From positions 62,001 to 126,000 of the forward strand of contig NZ_BDBM01000006.1 in assembly GCF_001612985.1 (NCBI RefSeq): DNA of 64,000 nucleotides, read 5' to 3'. The notes below the pieces were generated by a model. It was not told the origin of the DNA, searched no databases, and saw only the letters and a list, made by a program, of their open reading frames with translations. Shown here one piece after another: positions 34,639 through 43,249 of this stretch; the first letter of the stretch is position 1; every line of letters begins with the position of its first letter. The translations under genes and the position numbers were made by a program. This DNA comes from Nocardia gamkensis NBRC 108242 (lineage in GTDB: Bacteria; Actinomycetota; Actinomycetes; Mycobacteriales; Mycobacteriaceae).

Positions 34639-35139
34639 GTGCACAATGAGTTCGTGGATGTCATCACCGTCCGGGCTCGAGCGATAGCGGAGCCCGATGT
34701 CGAGGCTCGGCTCAGTGCTCTGCTGGGGCCGCTGCGGCGTGCGGTGCTCAACCGCACGCGCGCTGCCGAGGGGTTGCCGGACTTGCCGGAACCGCAGATC
34801 GAATTGCTCCGGTTGCTGGTGGCTACCGGTGGCCTGACGCCCACCCGTGCCGCGAGTGAACTCCGAATGGCGCCCTCGACGATCAGCAACCTCGTCAAGA
34901 CGATGGCCGAGACGGGATTGGTCGATCGCAAGCCGCTGCCTTCCGACCGGCGCGGCGCGATGCTGGTGGCCTCCTTGCGGGCGCGGCATCTGCTCGATCG
35001 GTACGACCAGGCCAGCGCCGCGATGCTGCGCGAAGCCCTCGACGCCCTTCCCGCCTCCGACCGTACGGCGATCGACTCCGCGCTGCCCGCGCTGCAGCGC
35101 TTGCTGACCATCCTGGCGAGTGGCCCCGACGCCGAGTAG
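34639..35139 (+). CDS. MarR-family transcriptional regulator
   Basis: This 166-residue winged-helix regulator has a MarR core: P-E-P-Q-I-E-L-L-R-L-L-V-A, T-P-T-R-A-A-S-E-L-R-M-A-P-S-T-I-S-N and then the wing G-L-V-D-R-K-P-L-P-S-D-R-R-G-A at about 67-115. MarR proteins often bind aromatic acids, which would suit control of padC. It is divergent from padC and upstream of the carboxylesterase, and both promoter regions share a 15-bp operator. The start is GTG at 34639; a GTG at 34654 is an alternative. Confidence 0.92.
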   Translation: MHNEFVDVITVRARAIAEPDVEARLSALLGPLRRAVLNRTRAAEGLPDLPEPQIELLRLLVATGGLTPTRAASELRMAPSTISNLVKTMAETGLVDRKPLPSDRRGAMLVASLRARHLLDRYDQASAAMLREALDALPASDRTAIDSALPALQRLLTILASGPDAE

Positions 35140-35197
35140 CCGTCCGCGATCCGATTCGTCCAATTCCTCCCGCTCGCGGCGCCACCCGGGTAAGTTG

Positions 35198-35212
35198 CTT
35201 TTGTCACAAAAG
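35198..35212. promoter_or_regulatory. Perfect MarR-type operator before the carboxylesterase
   Basis: CTTTTGT, one base, ACAAAAG is a perfect 15-bp inverted repeat in an AT-rich patch, 63 bases before the esterase ATG and 59 after the marR stop. It matches the site in the padC/marR gap at 12 of 15 positions. Confidence 0.7.
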
Positions 35213-35274
35213 TAGATTCCAGGTCGGTGCGGCGATGCGTCAGGCGCCGACCTCAGGTGTGCAGGAGTGTTCTC

Positions 35275-36897
35275 ATGCCGGTCGACGTCGGGATATCCCA
35301 GCGTGTGCGCCCGCTACGGTGGATGGTCGTTGTCGCGGTCCTGGTCGTCGGGGCGGTCGGCTTTCCCGCCGCCGGACCGGCAGGCGCCGACGAGGGGCCG
35401 GCTACGAGTGTTTCCGGTGGGATGATCCGGGGTGCGCGCGTCGATGGGGTGATCCAGTATCTGGGCGTCCCGTTCGCGGCCTCCACCGGGGGCGTCAACC
35501 GTTTCGCGCCGCCGCGGCCCGCGCCGTCTTGGACGGGCGTTCGCGCGGCCACCGCGCATGGCCCGCAATGTCCGCAATCCTCTCCGTTGCCGTGGACCCC
35601 GGCGGTGCAGCCCGCGAGCGAGGACTGCCTCTCCATCGACGTCTACGTGCCGGAACATCCTGCCGGAGCCGAACTTCCGATCATGGTGTGGTTCTACGGG
35701 GGTGCGTTCGTTCTCGGTTCCAACGCCCAGTACGACTCACCCGCCCGGCTCGTGCGGGATGGCCAGGTCATCGTCGCGATACCCAACTACCGACTCGGCC
35801 CGTTCGGTTTCCTGGCGCTGCCCGAACTCGCTGCGGCCGAAGGCGGGATGACCGGAACCTTCGGCACCCTCGACCAGCAAGCAGCACTGCGATGGATCCG
35901 CGACAACGCCGCGGCCTTCGGTGGAAACCCGGACAACCTCACCTTGTTCGGCGAATCTGCGGGTGGCATGAGCGTCTGCACGCAACTGGCCTCACCGACG
36001 GCCCGCGGTCTCTACGCGAAAGCCATCATCGAAAGCGGTTCCTGCGCACGCAGCCCCCTCGCACCCGCCTCGAAAGAACAGGCCTATCAGCGATCGGCCG
36101 ACTACGCCGCCGGTCTCGGCTGCGCCGAGGCCGCAACTCGCCTGGCGTGCCTGCGCGCGCTACCGGCCGACCGGATGCTGGATTCGCCCACGACGACTCT
36201 GCACACGATGGCCGTCACCTGGACCCCGGTGCGCGACGACGTCGTCGTCACCACCTCGCCGGAGAACGCTTTGGCCGACGGGGCCGCGCGCGATATTCCG
36301 CTCGTCGTCGGCAGCAACGCCGACGAAGGGGCGACGTTTCTCGCGCTGCTCGACTTCGCGCACGCCACCGTGCCGGACTCGGCGGACTACGTGGATTGGG
36401 CGCGAGAGATCTTCACCGGCAACGCCGATCGCGTGCTGCAGCGATACCCCGTCGTGGCCTTCCCGACCCCGGCAGAGGCCAAGCAGCACGTGATCACCGA
36501 CGGTTTCTTCGCCTGTCCGGCGTTGTTCACGACCCGAGCCGCCCGTCGCGGCGGTGCTCGGGTGTGGCAATACCAGTTCAACGATGCGCCCCTGGGGCAC
36601 AACCCGATCCTGCCCGGAGCCTTTCACGGCGCCGAAGTGCCCTACGTCTTCTCCGGATTGTTGGGCGTGCCGATCCCGCTGCCACCCGCGGCGGACCGTC
36701 TCTCCCAGCGGATCCAGCAGAGCTGGGCACAGTTCGCGTACACCGGGAACCCCGAAACGCCGGCCTTCGCCCCGTGGCCGTCGGCCTCGGACACGACCGG
36801 AACCCTCGAACTCGGCAGCGACGGCATCACCGTCGCGGACTCCTTCGCCCGTCGACACCAGTGCGATCTCTGGTCGGATATCGGCCACATGGGCTAG
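35275..36897 (+). CDS. Secreted type-B carboxylesterase (feruloyl-esterase candidate)
   Basis: This 540-residue protein has an N-terminal signal peptide (basic start, then W-M-V-V-V-A-V-L-V-V-G-A-V-G and a small-residue cleavage region near 35-40). The type-B carboxylesterase fold follows: E-D-C-L-S-I-D-V-Y near 120, W-F-Y-G-G-A-F as the oxyanion loop and catalytic Ser228 in F-G-E-S-A-G-G. The Asp/Glu lies near 350 in S-N-A-D-E-G and His451 in A-F-H-G-A-E. It hydrolyses esters outside the cytoplasm. The shared MarR operator with padC suggests it releases hydroxycinnamic acids from plant esters. AGGAG precedes the ATG. Confidence 0.88.
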   Translation: MPVDVGISQRVRPLRWMVVVAVLVVGAVGFPAAGPAGADEGPATSVSGGMIRGARVDGVIQYLGVPFAASTGGVNRFAPPRPAPSWTGVRAATAHGPQCPQSSPLPWTPAVQPASEDCLSIDVYVPEHPAGAELPIMVWFYGGAFVLGSNAQYDSPARLVRDGQVIVAIPNYRLGPFGFLALPELAAAEGGMTGTFGTLDQQAALRWIRDNAAAFGGNPDNLTLFGESAGGMSVCTQLASPTARGLYAKAIIESGSCARSPLAPASKEQAYQRSADYAAGLGCAEAATRLACLRALPADRMLDSPTTTLHTMAVTWTPVRDDVVVTTSPENALADGAARDIPLVVGSNADEGATFLALLDFAHATVPDSADYVDWAREIFTGNADRVLQRYPVVAFPTPAEAKQHVITDGFFACPALFTTRAARRGGARVWQYQFNDAPLGHNPILPGAFHGAEVPYVFSGLLGVPIPLPPAADRLSQRIQQSWAQFAYTGNPETPAFAPWPSASDTTGTLELGSDGITVADSFARRHQCDLWSDIGHMG

Positions 36898-37011
36898 CGG
36901 CACGTCCGGTCGCCCGATGAGCGCACCCTCCGGTCGGATCGGCGGCGAACCTGTCGTGGGTCGCCGGAATACTCGGCGCCGACCGATCATCGTGACGAAC
37001 TGGAGGAGCGC

Positions 37012-37656
37012 ATGGCGCGCGAACTCGACGACCTGCCCTACGCGCGGTACCTCACGGCCCCGGACGGCGACCTCGAGGCGGAAGGCGACTACGACTGCGT
37101 CCGGATGGACGGCGGTGAACTCGACGATCTCGATGTGCGGCAGGCGCGGTTCAACGAGTCGGCGTTCACCTCGATCACCTTCACCCGGGGAAGTCTGCGC
37201 TACAGCCGGTTCACCGATGTGTGGCTGCGTCACGTCCGCTGGGTGGGCACCGAACTGGCCGACACGGGATGGCTCGACGGGGAGGTGGTGTCGGGCGCGA
37301 TGTCCGGCGTCGATTTCGCGGGAGCGAACCTGCGGCGGGTGCGGTTCGAAGGCTGCAAATTCGACTCGGTCAACTTCCGCGGCGCCCACTTGCGCGAGGT
37401 GTCCTTCATCGACTGTGTGCTGCGCGATTGCGACTTCGCCGAGGCCGCGCTCACCGACGTCACGGTGCCCGGCTCGGCGCTGGTCCGGCTGTCGTTGCGC
37501 AAGACGCGGCTGGCGAAAGTGGATCTGCGCGGCGCGACCGCCCTCGACTTCACCGAGGGGCTCGACAGCCTGCGCGGGGCGACGGTCACCAGTTTGCAGC
37601 TGATCGACCTGGCGCCCGCTTTCGCGCGTTCCATCGGCATCACCGTGCGGGATTGA
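37012..37656 (+). CDS. Pentapeptide-repeat protein
   Basis: This 214-residue protein is built from pentapeptide-like repeats A-[DN]-L/F-x-x, for example A-R-F-N-E, S-R-F-T-D, V-D-F-A-G, A-N-L-R-R, V-R-F-E-G and V-N-F-R-G, covering about residues 30-190. Such proteins form a right-handed quadrilateral beta-helix. Some, like MfpA and Qnr, mimic DNA and protect gyrase from quinolones, but most have no known role. A strong GGAGGAG lies before the ATG. The repeats are less regular than in MfpA, so gyrase protection is only a possibility. It is transcribed alone. Confidence 0.87.
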   Translation: MARELDDLPYARYLTAPDGDLEAEGDYDCVRMDGGELDDLDVRQARFNESAFTSITFTRGSLRYSRFTDVWLRHVRWVGTELADTGWLDGEVVSGAMSGVDFAGANLRRVRFEGCKFDSVNFRGAHLREVSFIDCVLRDCDFAEAALTDVTVPGSALVRLSLRKTRLAKVDLRGATALDFTEGLDSLRGATVTSLQLIDLAPAFARSIGITVRD

Positions 37657-37803
37657 GCGCGTGCGAGCCTCGGATTCCGCTGTTCGGGCGCCGAAAAATA
37701 CTGTGCGCCATGGTGTGGCGCACCGGCATTTCGGCGAACCACCGATGCGCGCGACACCCGATTGATACATTGCGCCGATACCGCGTAGTACCGCTCATCG
37801 AGG

Positions 37804-38853
37804 ATGCGAGCCATGGTCGATCCGGATTCTCTCCGCAGTGCCGCGGGCGTGCGCGCTCTCGTACACATCGCCGGTGAGCGGGGCATGGCGCCTGCCGAGT
37901 GCCTGGCCGGTACGGCGCTGGGGCCCGCCGAGCTGGACGATCCGGCCGCCGAGATCACCGCGCACGACGAACTGCGGGTAGTGCACGCGGTGCTCGGTCG
38001 CTTCGGTGACGAGCCCGGGCTCGGCCTCGCGGCGGCGGTCCGGCACCGGCTGCGCTCGCGGGGGCCGTGGGGGCTCGCCCTGCTGGGCAGCCGGACACTG
38101 CGCGAGCTGATCGAAGTCGGGTTGTGCTGCGTCGGTCGCACGGTGCCGTTCGGGCGGTTGACCGTCGAGGAAGCAGGCGGCGAAGCGCGGCTGGTGTTCG
38201 AGGACTCGAATATTCCGCCGGGGACGCGGGCATTCTTCGCCGAGGCGAGCCTGGCCGGGCTGCCCGCCTTCGATCGTGAGCTGTTCTCCGCGGGTGTGCC
38301 GGTACGGCAGGTCAGTTTCCGGCATGCTGTTCCGCGCGATATCAGGCGATATCGCGACATCTTCGGGGTCGCGCCGATATTCGGGGCGCCGGTGAGCGCG
38401 GTGGTCTTCGACCGCGGTGTGCTGGACCGGCCGTTGCCCCCGGCGAACGACGCCGCGCGGGACAACTGCGGGCAACTGTGCCGCGATCTGCTCGACCGGC
38501 ACCGGACGCGCACCGGCGTCGCGGCTTCGGTACGCGACCGCCTGGTCCGCACTCCGGGTGAGATCCCCGATCAGTCGACGGTCGCCCTCGGTCTGTATAT
38601 GAGCTCGCGCACGCTGTCTCGGCGGCTGCACGAGGAAGGCACGTCGTTCCGGGCACTGCTGGACGAGGTGCGCCGAACCATGTCGGAGGTGTTGCTCGCA
38701 CACACCGATATGACCACCGAACAGGTCGCCGCCCGGCTCGGCTACGCGGAGGCGGCCTCCTTCATCCGTGCCTTCCGCCGCTGGCAGGGCTGTCCTCCGC
38801 AGACGTTTCGCTCGCGGGGCCGGCGCCCGCATCGCGCGCCCGAGTTGGTCTGA
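37804..38853 (+). CDS. AraC-family regulator with Arabinose_bd-type (PF12625) N-terminal domain
   Basis: This 349-residue regulator has an N-terminal ligand-binding domain of the PF12625 type (residues about 20-210). The C-terminal double HTH has S-S-R-T-L-S-R-R-L-H-E-E-G-T-S-F and A-A-R-L-G-Y-A-E-A-A-S-F-I-R-A-F-R-R-W at about 260-335, which is typical. Regulators of this class often control lipid or aromatic catabolism genes. No divergent target gene is adjacent. ATG 37804 or the in-frame ATG 37813 could be the start. Confidence 0.9.
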   Translation: MRAMVDPDSLRSAAGVRALVHIAGERGMAPAECLAGTALGPAELDDPAAEITAHDELRVVHAVLGRFGDEPGLGLAAAVRHRLRSRGPWGLALLGSRTLRELIEVGLCCVGRTVPFGRLTVEEAGGEARLVFEDSNIPPGTRAFFAEASLAGLPAFDRELFSAGVPVRQVSFRHAVPRDIRRYRDIFGVAPIFGAPVSAVVFDRGVLDRPLPPANDAARDNCGQLCRDLLDRHRTRTGVAASVRDRLVRTPGEIPDQSTVALGLYMSSRTLSRRLHEEGTSFRALLDEVRRTMSEVLLAHTDMTTEQVAARLGYAEAASFIRAFRRWQGCPPQTFRSRGRRPHRAPELV

Positions 38854-39039
38854 GCGTCAGCGGCTCCCCGCCGAGCCGGTCATCCGGTGCGGCATGCCTC
38901 AGCGCGCGGACGCGGGCAGACCGTCGGCTATCGTGCCGCCGGGCAGCGGCCGGTCGGTCCAGCACTGGGACGGAAGCCCGCGACGCTCCCGTACTATCGC
39001 GATCGGAGTCGGCCTGCCGGGGAGATGAAGGAGGACGGT

Positions 39040-39144
39040 GTGGAAGTTCGCACCAGCAACGAGCCACTGTGGTTACGGTTGGGCCAACGACTTCCGGAGC
39101 ATGCCGGATCCGCGGCATCGTCGGCCGGGGGAGCGAACCGATGA
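39040..39144 (+). CDS. Short ORF overlapping the PP2C start (possible leader)
   Basis: An AAGGAGG sequence at 39028-39034 precedes two GTG codons. The GTG at 39040 opens a 34-codon frame ending in TGA at 39142-39144, which overlaps the PP2C ATG as ATGA. This arrangement often couples translation of two genes. The peptide has no recognised domain. A second GTG at 39038 opens a different short frame ending near 39148, so which one is used is uncertain. No gene is seen in 38854-39020. Confidence 0.3.
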   Translation: MEVRTSNEPLWLRLGQRLPEHAGSAASSAGGANR

Positions 39145-40178
39145 GCGATGAAGGTGCCGACCTACGCTGCGCGGGATGCTCGGCTGTCGGACTGGACAGC
39201 CGGCGATGCCCGTCCTGCGGTTCGGAACTCGGTTACCGGTACGTCGCGCTGCCCGGTGACGATCCGACGCCGTGCGTCGAGTGCGGGGCAGACCGCTTCG
39301 ACGCGGAGGGGCGCTGCGCGCAATGCGGCCGGGCCCGGACGGCGCCGGATCGCTTCGACGCCGACCTCGGCGCGGTCGCGGTGCTCACCGATCGTGGCAT
39401 CGCCCATGCGCGCAACGAGGACGCCGTCGCTGCCGGGGTGCTCGAAGGTGCCGCGCCCGGAGCGGCCGCATCCGTCGTGATCGCGGTCAGCGATGGGGTG
39501 TCGACCTCGTCGCGCCCGCAGGTGGCTTCGGGTGCGGCGGTCCGCGCCGGCGTCGGCGCCACCGCCGCCGCGCTCGCCACCGGAGCGCCCGCGGCAGAGG
39601 CGATCATGACCGGACTGACGGCCGCGGTGCAGGCGGTCCGCGACGTCGACGTTCCCGACGGCCCAGCGCCCTCGTGCACCTACGTCTCCGCCGTCGTCGC
39701 CCACCACGGCGAGGAAACCGAGATCACCGTGGTCAATGTCGGTGACAGTCGCGCTTATTGGTTGCCGACCGGCAGGGACGGCCGACCGGCCGACGAGCAG
39801 GCCCAACGGTTGACCGTCGACGACTCGTGGGCCCAGGCGCTGGTCGACGCGGGCGCGATGGACGAGCGTGCGGCGATGGCCGACCCCCGGGCGCACACGT
39901 TGATCCGCTGGCTGGGCGCGGACAGCCCGCCGGAGCCGTGGGCGGACAACTGCGTACGGACGGTCCGTGTCTCGGGGCCCGGCCTGCTGCTGCTGTGCTC
40001 CGACGGACTGTGGAACTACGCTCCCTCCCCGTCGGGGCTGGCCGAGCAGATGGCGGGCGCGGCGCCCGCGGCGGCGGCCCGCGCGCTCGCGGAGTTCGCG
40101 TTGCGCTGCGGCGGCGGGGACAACATCACGGTCGCGCTGGCGCCTGTTCCGTGGGGAAGCCGTCCGTCCGTTCCATAG
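39141..40178 (+). CDS. PP2C-like serine/threonine phosphatase with N-terminal zinc ribbons
   Basis: This 345-residue protein opens with cysteine pairs C-A-G-C, C-P-S-C, C-V-E-C and C-A-Q-C within residues 10-70, probably two zinc ribbons. A PP2C domain follows: H-A-R-N-E-D-A-V near 95, V-I-A-V-S-D-G-V-S-T, V-V-N-V-G-D-S-R-A-Y and late G-G-D-N-I-T-V-A-L. The metal-binding aspartates are kept, so it should dephosphorylate Ser/Thr-phosphorylated proteins. In actinobacteria such phosphatases commonly sit with PknG-like kinases, which are not adjacent here. The ATG overlaps a short upstream frame. Confidence 0.87.
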   Translation: MSDEGADLRCAGCSAVGLDSRRCPSCGSELGYRYVALPGDDPTPCVECGADRFDAEGRCAQCGRARTAPDRFDADLGAVAVLTDRGIAHARNEDAVAAGVLEGAAPGAAASVVIAVSDGVSTSSRPQVASGAAVRAGVGATAAALATGAPAAEAIMTGLTAAVQAVRDVDVPDGPAPSCTYVSAVVAHHGEETEITVVNVGDSRAYWLPTGRDGRPADEQAQRLTVDDSWAQALVDAGAMDERAAMADPRAHTLIRWLGADSPPEPWADNCVRTVRVSGPGLLLLCSDGLWNYAPSPSGLAEQMAGAAPAAAARALAEFALRCGGGDNITVALAPVPWGSRPSVP

Positions 40179-40213
40179 ACAGCGATGTTCATGGTTGCGT
40201 ATGGTCGTCCACT

Positions 40214-41074
40214 ATGACGAAGTTCGCCGGCAAAATCTGCCTGATCACCGGGGCGGCCAGCGGTCTCGGTCGCAGCACGGCGCTCGCGGCGGCGGCCGAG
40301 GGCGCCGCGCTCGTGCTGACCGATATCGCCGCGGAGGGTCTGGCGCGGACCGCCGCGGACGCGCGTGCCGCGGGCGCGACCGTGCACCTGGCCGAGGCCG
40401 CCGATGTCAGTGACTACGACCAGGTCGTCGCACTGGCGGCGCGGGTGCACGACGCAGTGGGCAGCGTCGACATCGTCATGAACGTGGCGGGCATCGCCAC
40501 CTGGGGCACTGTCGACCGGCTGACGCACAGCCAATGGCGGCGCACCATCGACATCGACCTGATGGGCCCGATCCACGTCATCGAAGCGTTCGTCCCGCCG
40601 ATGATCGCGGCCGGGCGCGGCGGCCACCTGGTGAACGTGTCGTCGGCGGCGGGGCTGTTCGGCCTGCCCTGGCATGCGCCGTACAGCGCGAGCAAGTTCG
40701 GCCTGCGCGGGGTATCGGAGGTGCTGCGCTTCGACTTGGCGCGCCACCGCATCGGCGTGAGCCTGGTGTGCCCGGGTGCGATGGCGACACCCATGGTGGA
40801 CAGCGTCGACATCGCGGGCGTCGATCGCACGGCCGAAGCGGTGCAGCGAGGAATGGCGCTGTTCATGCGGCACGCGGTGACGCCGGAAGCGGCGGCGCGG
40901 TCGATCGTGCGCGGCGTCGAGCGCAACCGCTACCTGGTCTTCACCTCACCCGACATCCGGGTGGGCTTCTGGGCGCAGCGCTACTTCCCGCCCGGATACA
41001 ACGTCGCGATGCGCGGGTTGAACTGGGCGATGAACCGCTATGTCGAACAGAAGGCAGGCGCCGCCGCCAACTGA
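40214..41074 (+). CDS. Short-chain dehydrogenase/reductase (SDR)
   Basis: This 286-residue classical SDR has the cofactor motif T-G-A-A-S-G-L-G at about 12-19 and V-N-V-S-S-A-A-G-L-F with catalytic Ser. Y-S-A-S-K gives the catalytic Tyr-Lys pair. The C-terminal 60 residues, with F-W-A-Q-R-Y-F-P-P-G-Y-N, are characteristic of an actinobacterial/mycobacterial SDR group whose substrate is unknown. The frame is open upstream, but ATG 40214 directly precedes the conserved start. It could share a transcript with the phosphatase upstream. Confidence 0.88.
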   Translation: MTKFAGKICLITGAASGLGRSTALAAAAEGAALVLTDIAAEGLARTAADARAAGATVHLAEAADVSDYDQVVALAARVHDAVGSVDIVMNVAGIATWGTVDRLTHSQWRRTIDIDLMGPIHVIEAFVPPMIAAGRGGHLVNVSSAAGLFGLPWHAPYSASKFGLRGVSEVLRFDLARHRIGVSLVCPGAMATPMVDSVDIAGVDRTAEAVQRGMALFMRHAVTPEAAARSIVRGVERNRYLVFTSPDIRVGFWAQRYFPPGYNVAMRGLNWAMNRYVEQKAGAAAN

Positions 41075-41127
41075 ACACCGCACGGCGCCCGCCGACGGTC
41101 GAGCCGGGATTCGCCATGATCGTCGTC

Positions 41128-41655
41128 ATGACATCGGCTGTCTATCTGATCACCGGGATCCAGGCGGCGGGCAAGTCCACCGTGGCCCAGGCATTGGCCG
41201 AACGGCTGCCGCGCTCGGCGCACGTGCGAGGGGACGTGTTCCGCCGTTTCGTCGTGCACGGGCGGGTGGAGATGAGCGCCGATCCATCACCCGAGGCGCT
41301 GGCCCAGCTGCGATTGCGCTACCGGCTGGCCGCCGCGACCGCCGACGCGTACGCCGAATGCGGGTTCACGACCGTTCTGCAAGACGTCGTGCTCGGCGAC
41401 TTCCTGCCCTGGCTGGCGGATCTCATCGTCACGCGCCCGCTCTACGTCGTGGTGCTCGCACCGCGACCGGAGGTGGTCGCCGCGCGGGAGGCCCGGCGGG
41501 GCAAGGTCGCCTACGACGAATTCACCGTGGCGGAGCTGGACACGCTGCTGCGCGAGAGCACGCCCCGGATCGGACTCTGGCTGGACACCTCGGAGTCGAC
41601 GGTCGAGCAGACGGTCGACCGAATCCTGACCGAGGCCAGGCCGCTGACGGACTGA
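41128..41655 (+). CDS. P-loop kinase/phosphotransferase, AAA-33/CPT-like
   Basis: This 175-residue protein from ATG 41128 (or 179 from 41116) begins V-Y-L-I-T-G-I-Q-A-A-G-K-S-T-V, a Walker A motif. R-G-D-V-F-R-R-F lies near 40 and V-L-Q-D-V-V-L-G-D further on. The pattern matches small P-loop phosphotransferases related to chloramphenicol phosphotransferase, usually acting on small molecules. Resistance cannot be assumed. It follows the SDR by about 50 bases on the same strand. Confidence 0.8.
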   Translation: MTSAVYLITGIQAAGKSTVAQALAERLPRSAHVRGDVFRRFVVHGRVEMSADPSPEALAQLRLRYRLAAATADAYAECGFTTVLQDVVLGDFLPWLADLIVTRPLYVVVLAPRPEVVAAREARRGKVAYDEFTVAELDTLLRESTPRIGLWLDTSESTVEQTVDRILTEARPLTD

Positions 41656-41691
41656 CGCGGGGTGTCGATCCGGATCCGGCGGACCGTCCGC

Positions 41692-43197
41692 TCAGGGGGT
41701 GTCCCGGGGCACGTGCAGGGGAGTGAGCGAACTGGTGGCCGGTCCTTCGATGAGCGTGCCGTCCGCGTCGAAACGTGAGCCGTGCAGCGGGCAGTCCCAG
41801 GTGCGTTCGGCGTCGTTCCAGTTGACGATGCCGTACAGGTGCGGGCACACCGCCGAGACCCGGTTGGTGACGCCGTCCACCGTGCACACGGCGGTCGGGT
41901 GCAGGCCCTCGCGCAGTACCGTGCCGCAGCCTTCGTCCGGAGCGGCGCCGTCGTGGTGCGTCGCGACCCGCAGCCAGCCCGCGGAGAGTTTCTGCGCCAC
42001 AGCACTGTTGATCTTCGTGGCCGCCGGTAGTGCCTTGAGTTCGTCCGGGCGCCAGCTCGCCAGGGCGCCCGCCCACCGGGGCGGCGTGCCGGTGAGCCGT
42101 CCGGCCAGCGCGATGGCCGCGGCCACACCATTGGTCAGACCCCATTTGGCGTAGCCGGTGGCCAGCTGTATGTCGTTCTGACCGGGCAGCACCGGACCCA
42201 CGTAGGGAAGTTCACCGATGGGGGAGTAGTCCTGAGCGGACCATCGGTGCGTCGGTTCGGCGCCGGGGAACCAGGTTCGCGCCCAGCTCACCAGATTCTC
42301 CACTTTCTCGCGGGTCGATCCGCCGCGGCCGACGACATGGCCGTTGCCGCCGACCAGCAGGAGCTCGCCGTCCGGTCCCTGCGCGCGACGCAGGGACCTG
42401 GTCGGGCTGCCCGCGCTGATGTACATGTCGCGCGGAGCGGGCCGGTCCAGGCGGAGGGCCGTCAGGTAGGAGCGCTGCGGAGTCAGACGGGCGAAGAACC
42501 CGCCGCGATCGAGGATCGGCGTCCCGGTGGCCAGCACCACCCGGCGTGCGCCGAGGTCACCGTGCTCGGTGGAGACAATCAGCTCGCCGCGGCCGCCGTG
42601 GTGCACACCGCGAACGGAGGTGGATTCGTAGATCGGCGCGCCGTGCGATTCCACGTCGGCCGCGAGGGCCGCCAGCAACGCCATCGGGTCCAGTTGTGCC
42701 TGATCGGCGAGGCGGACCGCGCCGTGCGCCGGGAAGGGGGTATCCAGCTCGAAGAGTAGTTCGGTGGGCAGACCGGCCTTCTGCGTCGCGGCGTATTCCG
42801 CTCGCACGGCGGAGATCTCGTCATCGGTCTGCGCGTAGGTCAACGCCGCGGCCCGCTCGACGGTGACGTCATGGGCGGCGCAGAAACTCAGCAGCCATTC
42901 CTGGCCTTCGCGATTGGCCGCCACGTAGCCGCGCAGGACGTCATCGGAGTGGTGCTTGGCGATCTGCTGGGCACGGGTCCCCTGTAGCAGGCTGACCTTC
43001 CCGGTGGTCGCGCCGGTCGTTCCCGCACCGACCCGCTTGCCTTCGACCACGGCCACCTCGACGCCGTTCTCGACCAGCAGCAGTGCGGTCACCAGTCCGG
43101 TGAGCCCGCCCCCGATCACCACCGTGTCGAAGTGCGATCCCGGCGTCAACCGCAACCGCGCCGGAACCTGCGCGCCGTGCAACCATAGGGACGTCAT
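41692..43197 (-). CDS. FAD-dependent oxidoreductase fused to a C-terminal Rieske domain
   Basis: This 501-residue protein joins a DAO-type FAD domain (V-V-I-G-G-G-L-T-G-L near 26-35, then V-A-V-V-E-G-K-R-V-G-A-G-T-T-G) to a Rieske ferredoxin domain at about 420-490. The Rieske cluster ligands are C-P-H-L-Y-G and C-P-L-H-G-S. Family members (YhfW-like) are widespread but of unknown substrate; electrons probably pass from the FAD to the 2Fe-2S cluster. It is complete and alone on its strand, convergent with the kinase gene. Confidence 0.88.
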   Translation of the reverse strand: MTSLWLHGAQVPARLRLTPGSHFDTVVIGGGLTGLVTALLLVENGVEVAVVEGKRVGAGTTGATTGKVSLLQGTRAQQIAKHHSDDVLRGYVAANREGQEWLLSFCAAHDVTVERAAALTYAQTDDEISAVRAEYAATQKAGLPTELLFELDTPFPAHGAVRLADQAQLDPMALLAALAADVESHGAPIYESTSVRGVHHGGRGELIVSTEHGDLGARRVVLATGTPILDRGGFFARLTPQRSYLTALRLDRPAPRDMYISAGSPTRSLRRAQGPDGELLLVGGNGHVVGRGGSTREKVENLVSWARTWFPGAEPTHRWSAQDYSPIGELPYVGPVLPGQNDIQLATGYAKWGLTNGVAAAIALAGRLTGTPPRWAGALASWRPDELKALPAATKINSAVAQKLSAGWLRVATHHDGAAPDEGCGTVLREGLHPTAVCTVDGVTNRVSAVCPHLYGIVNWNDAERTWDCPLHGSRFDADGTLIEGPATSSLTPLHVPRDTP

Positions 43198-43249
43198 AAG
43201 CCCGAGATAGCCGGTCTCGGCGGCCTGAAACGCCCGCGTCGCTTCCTCG

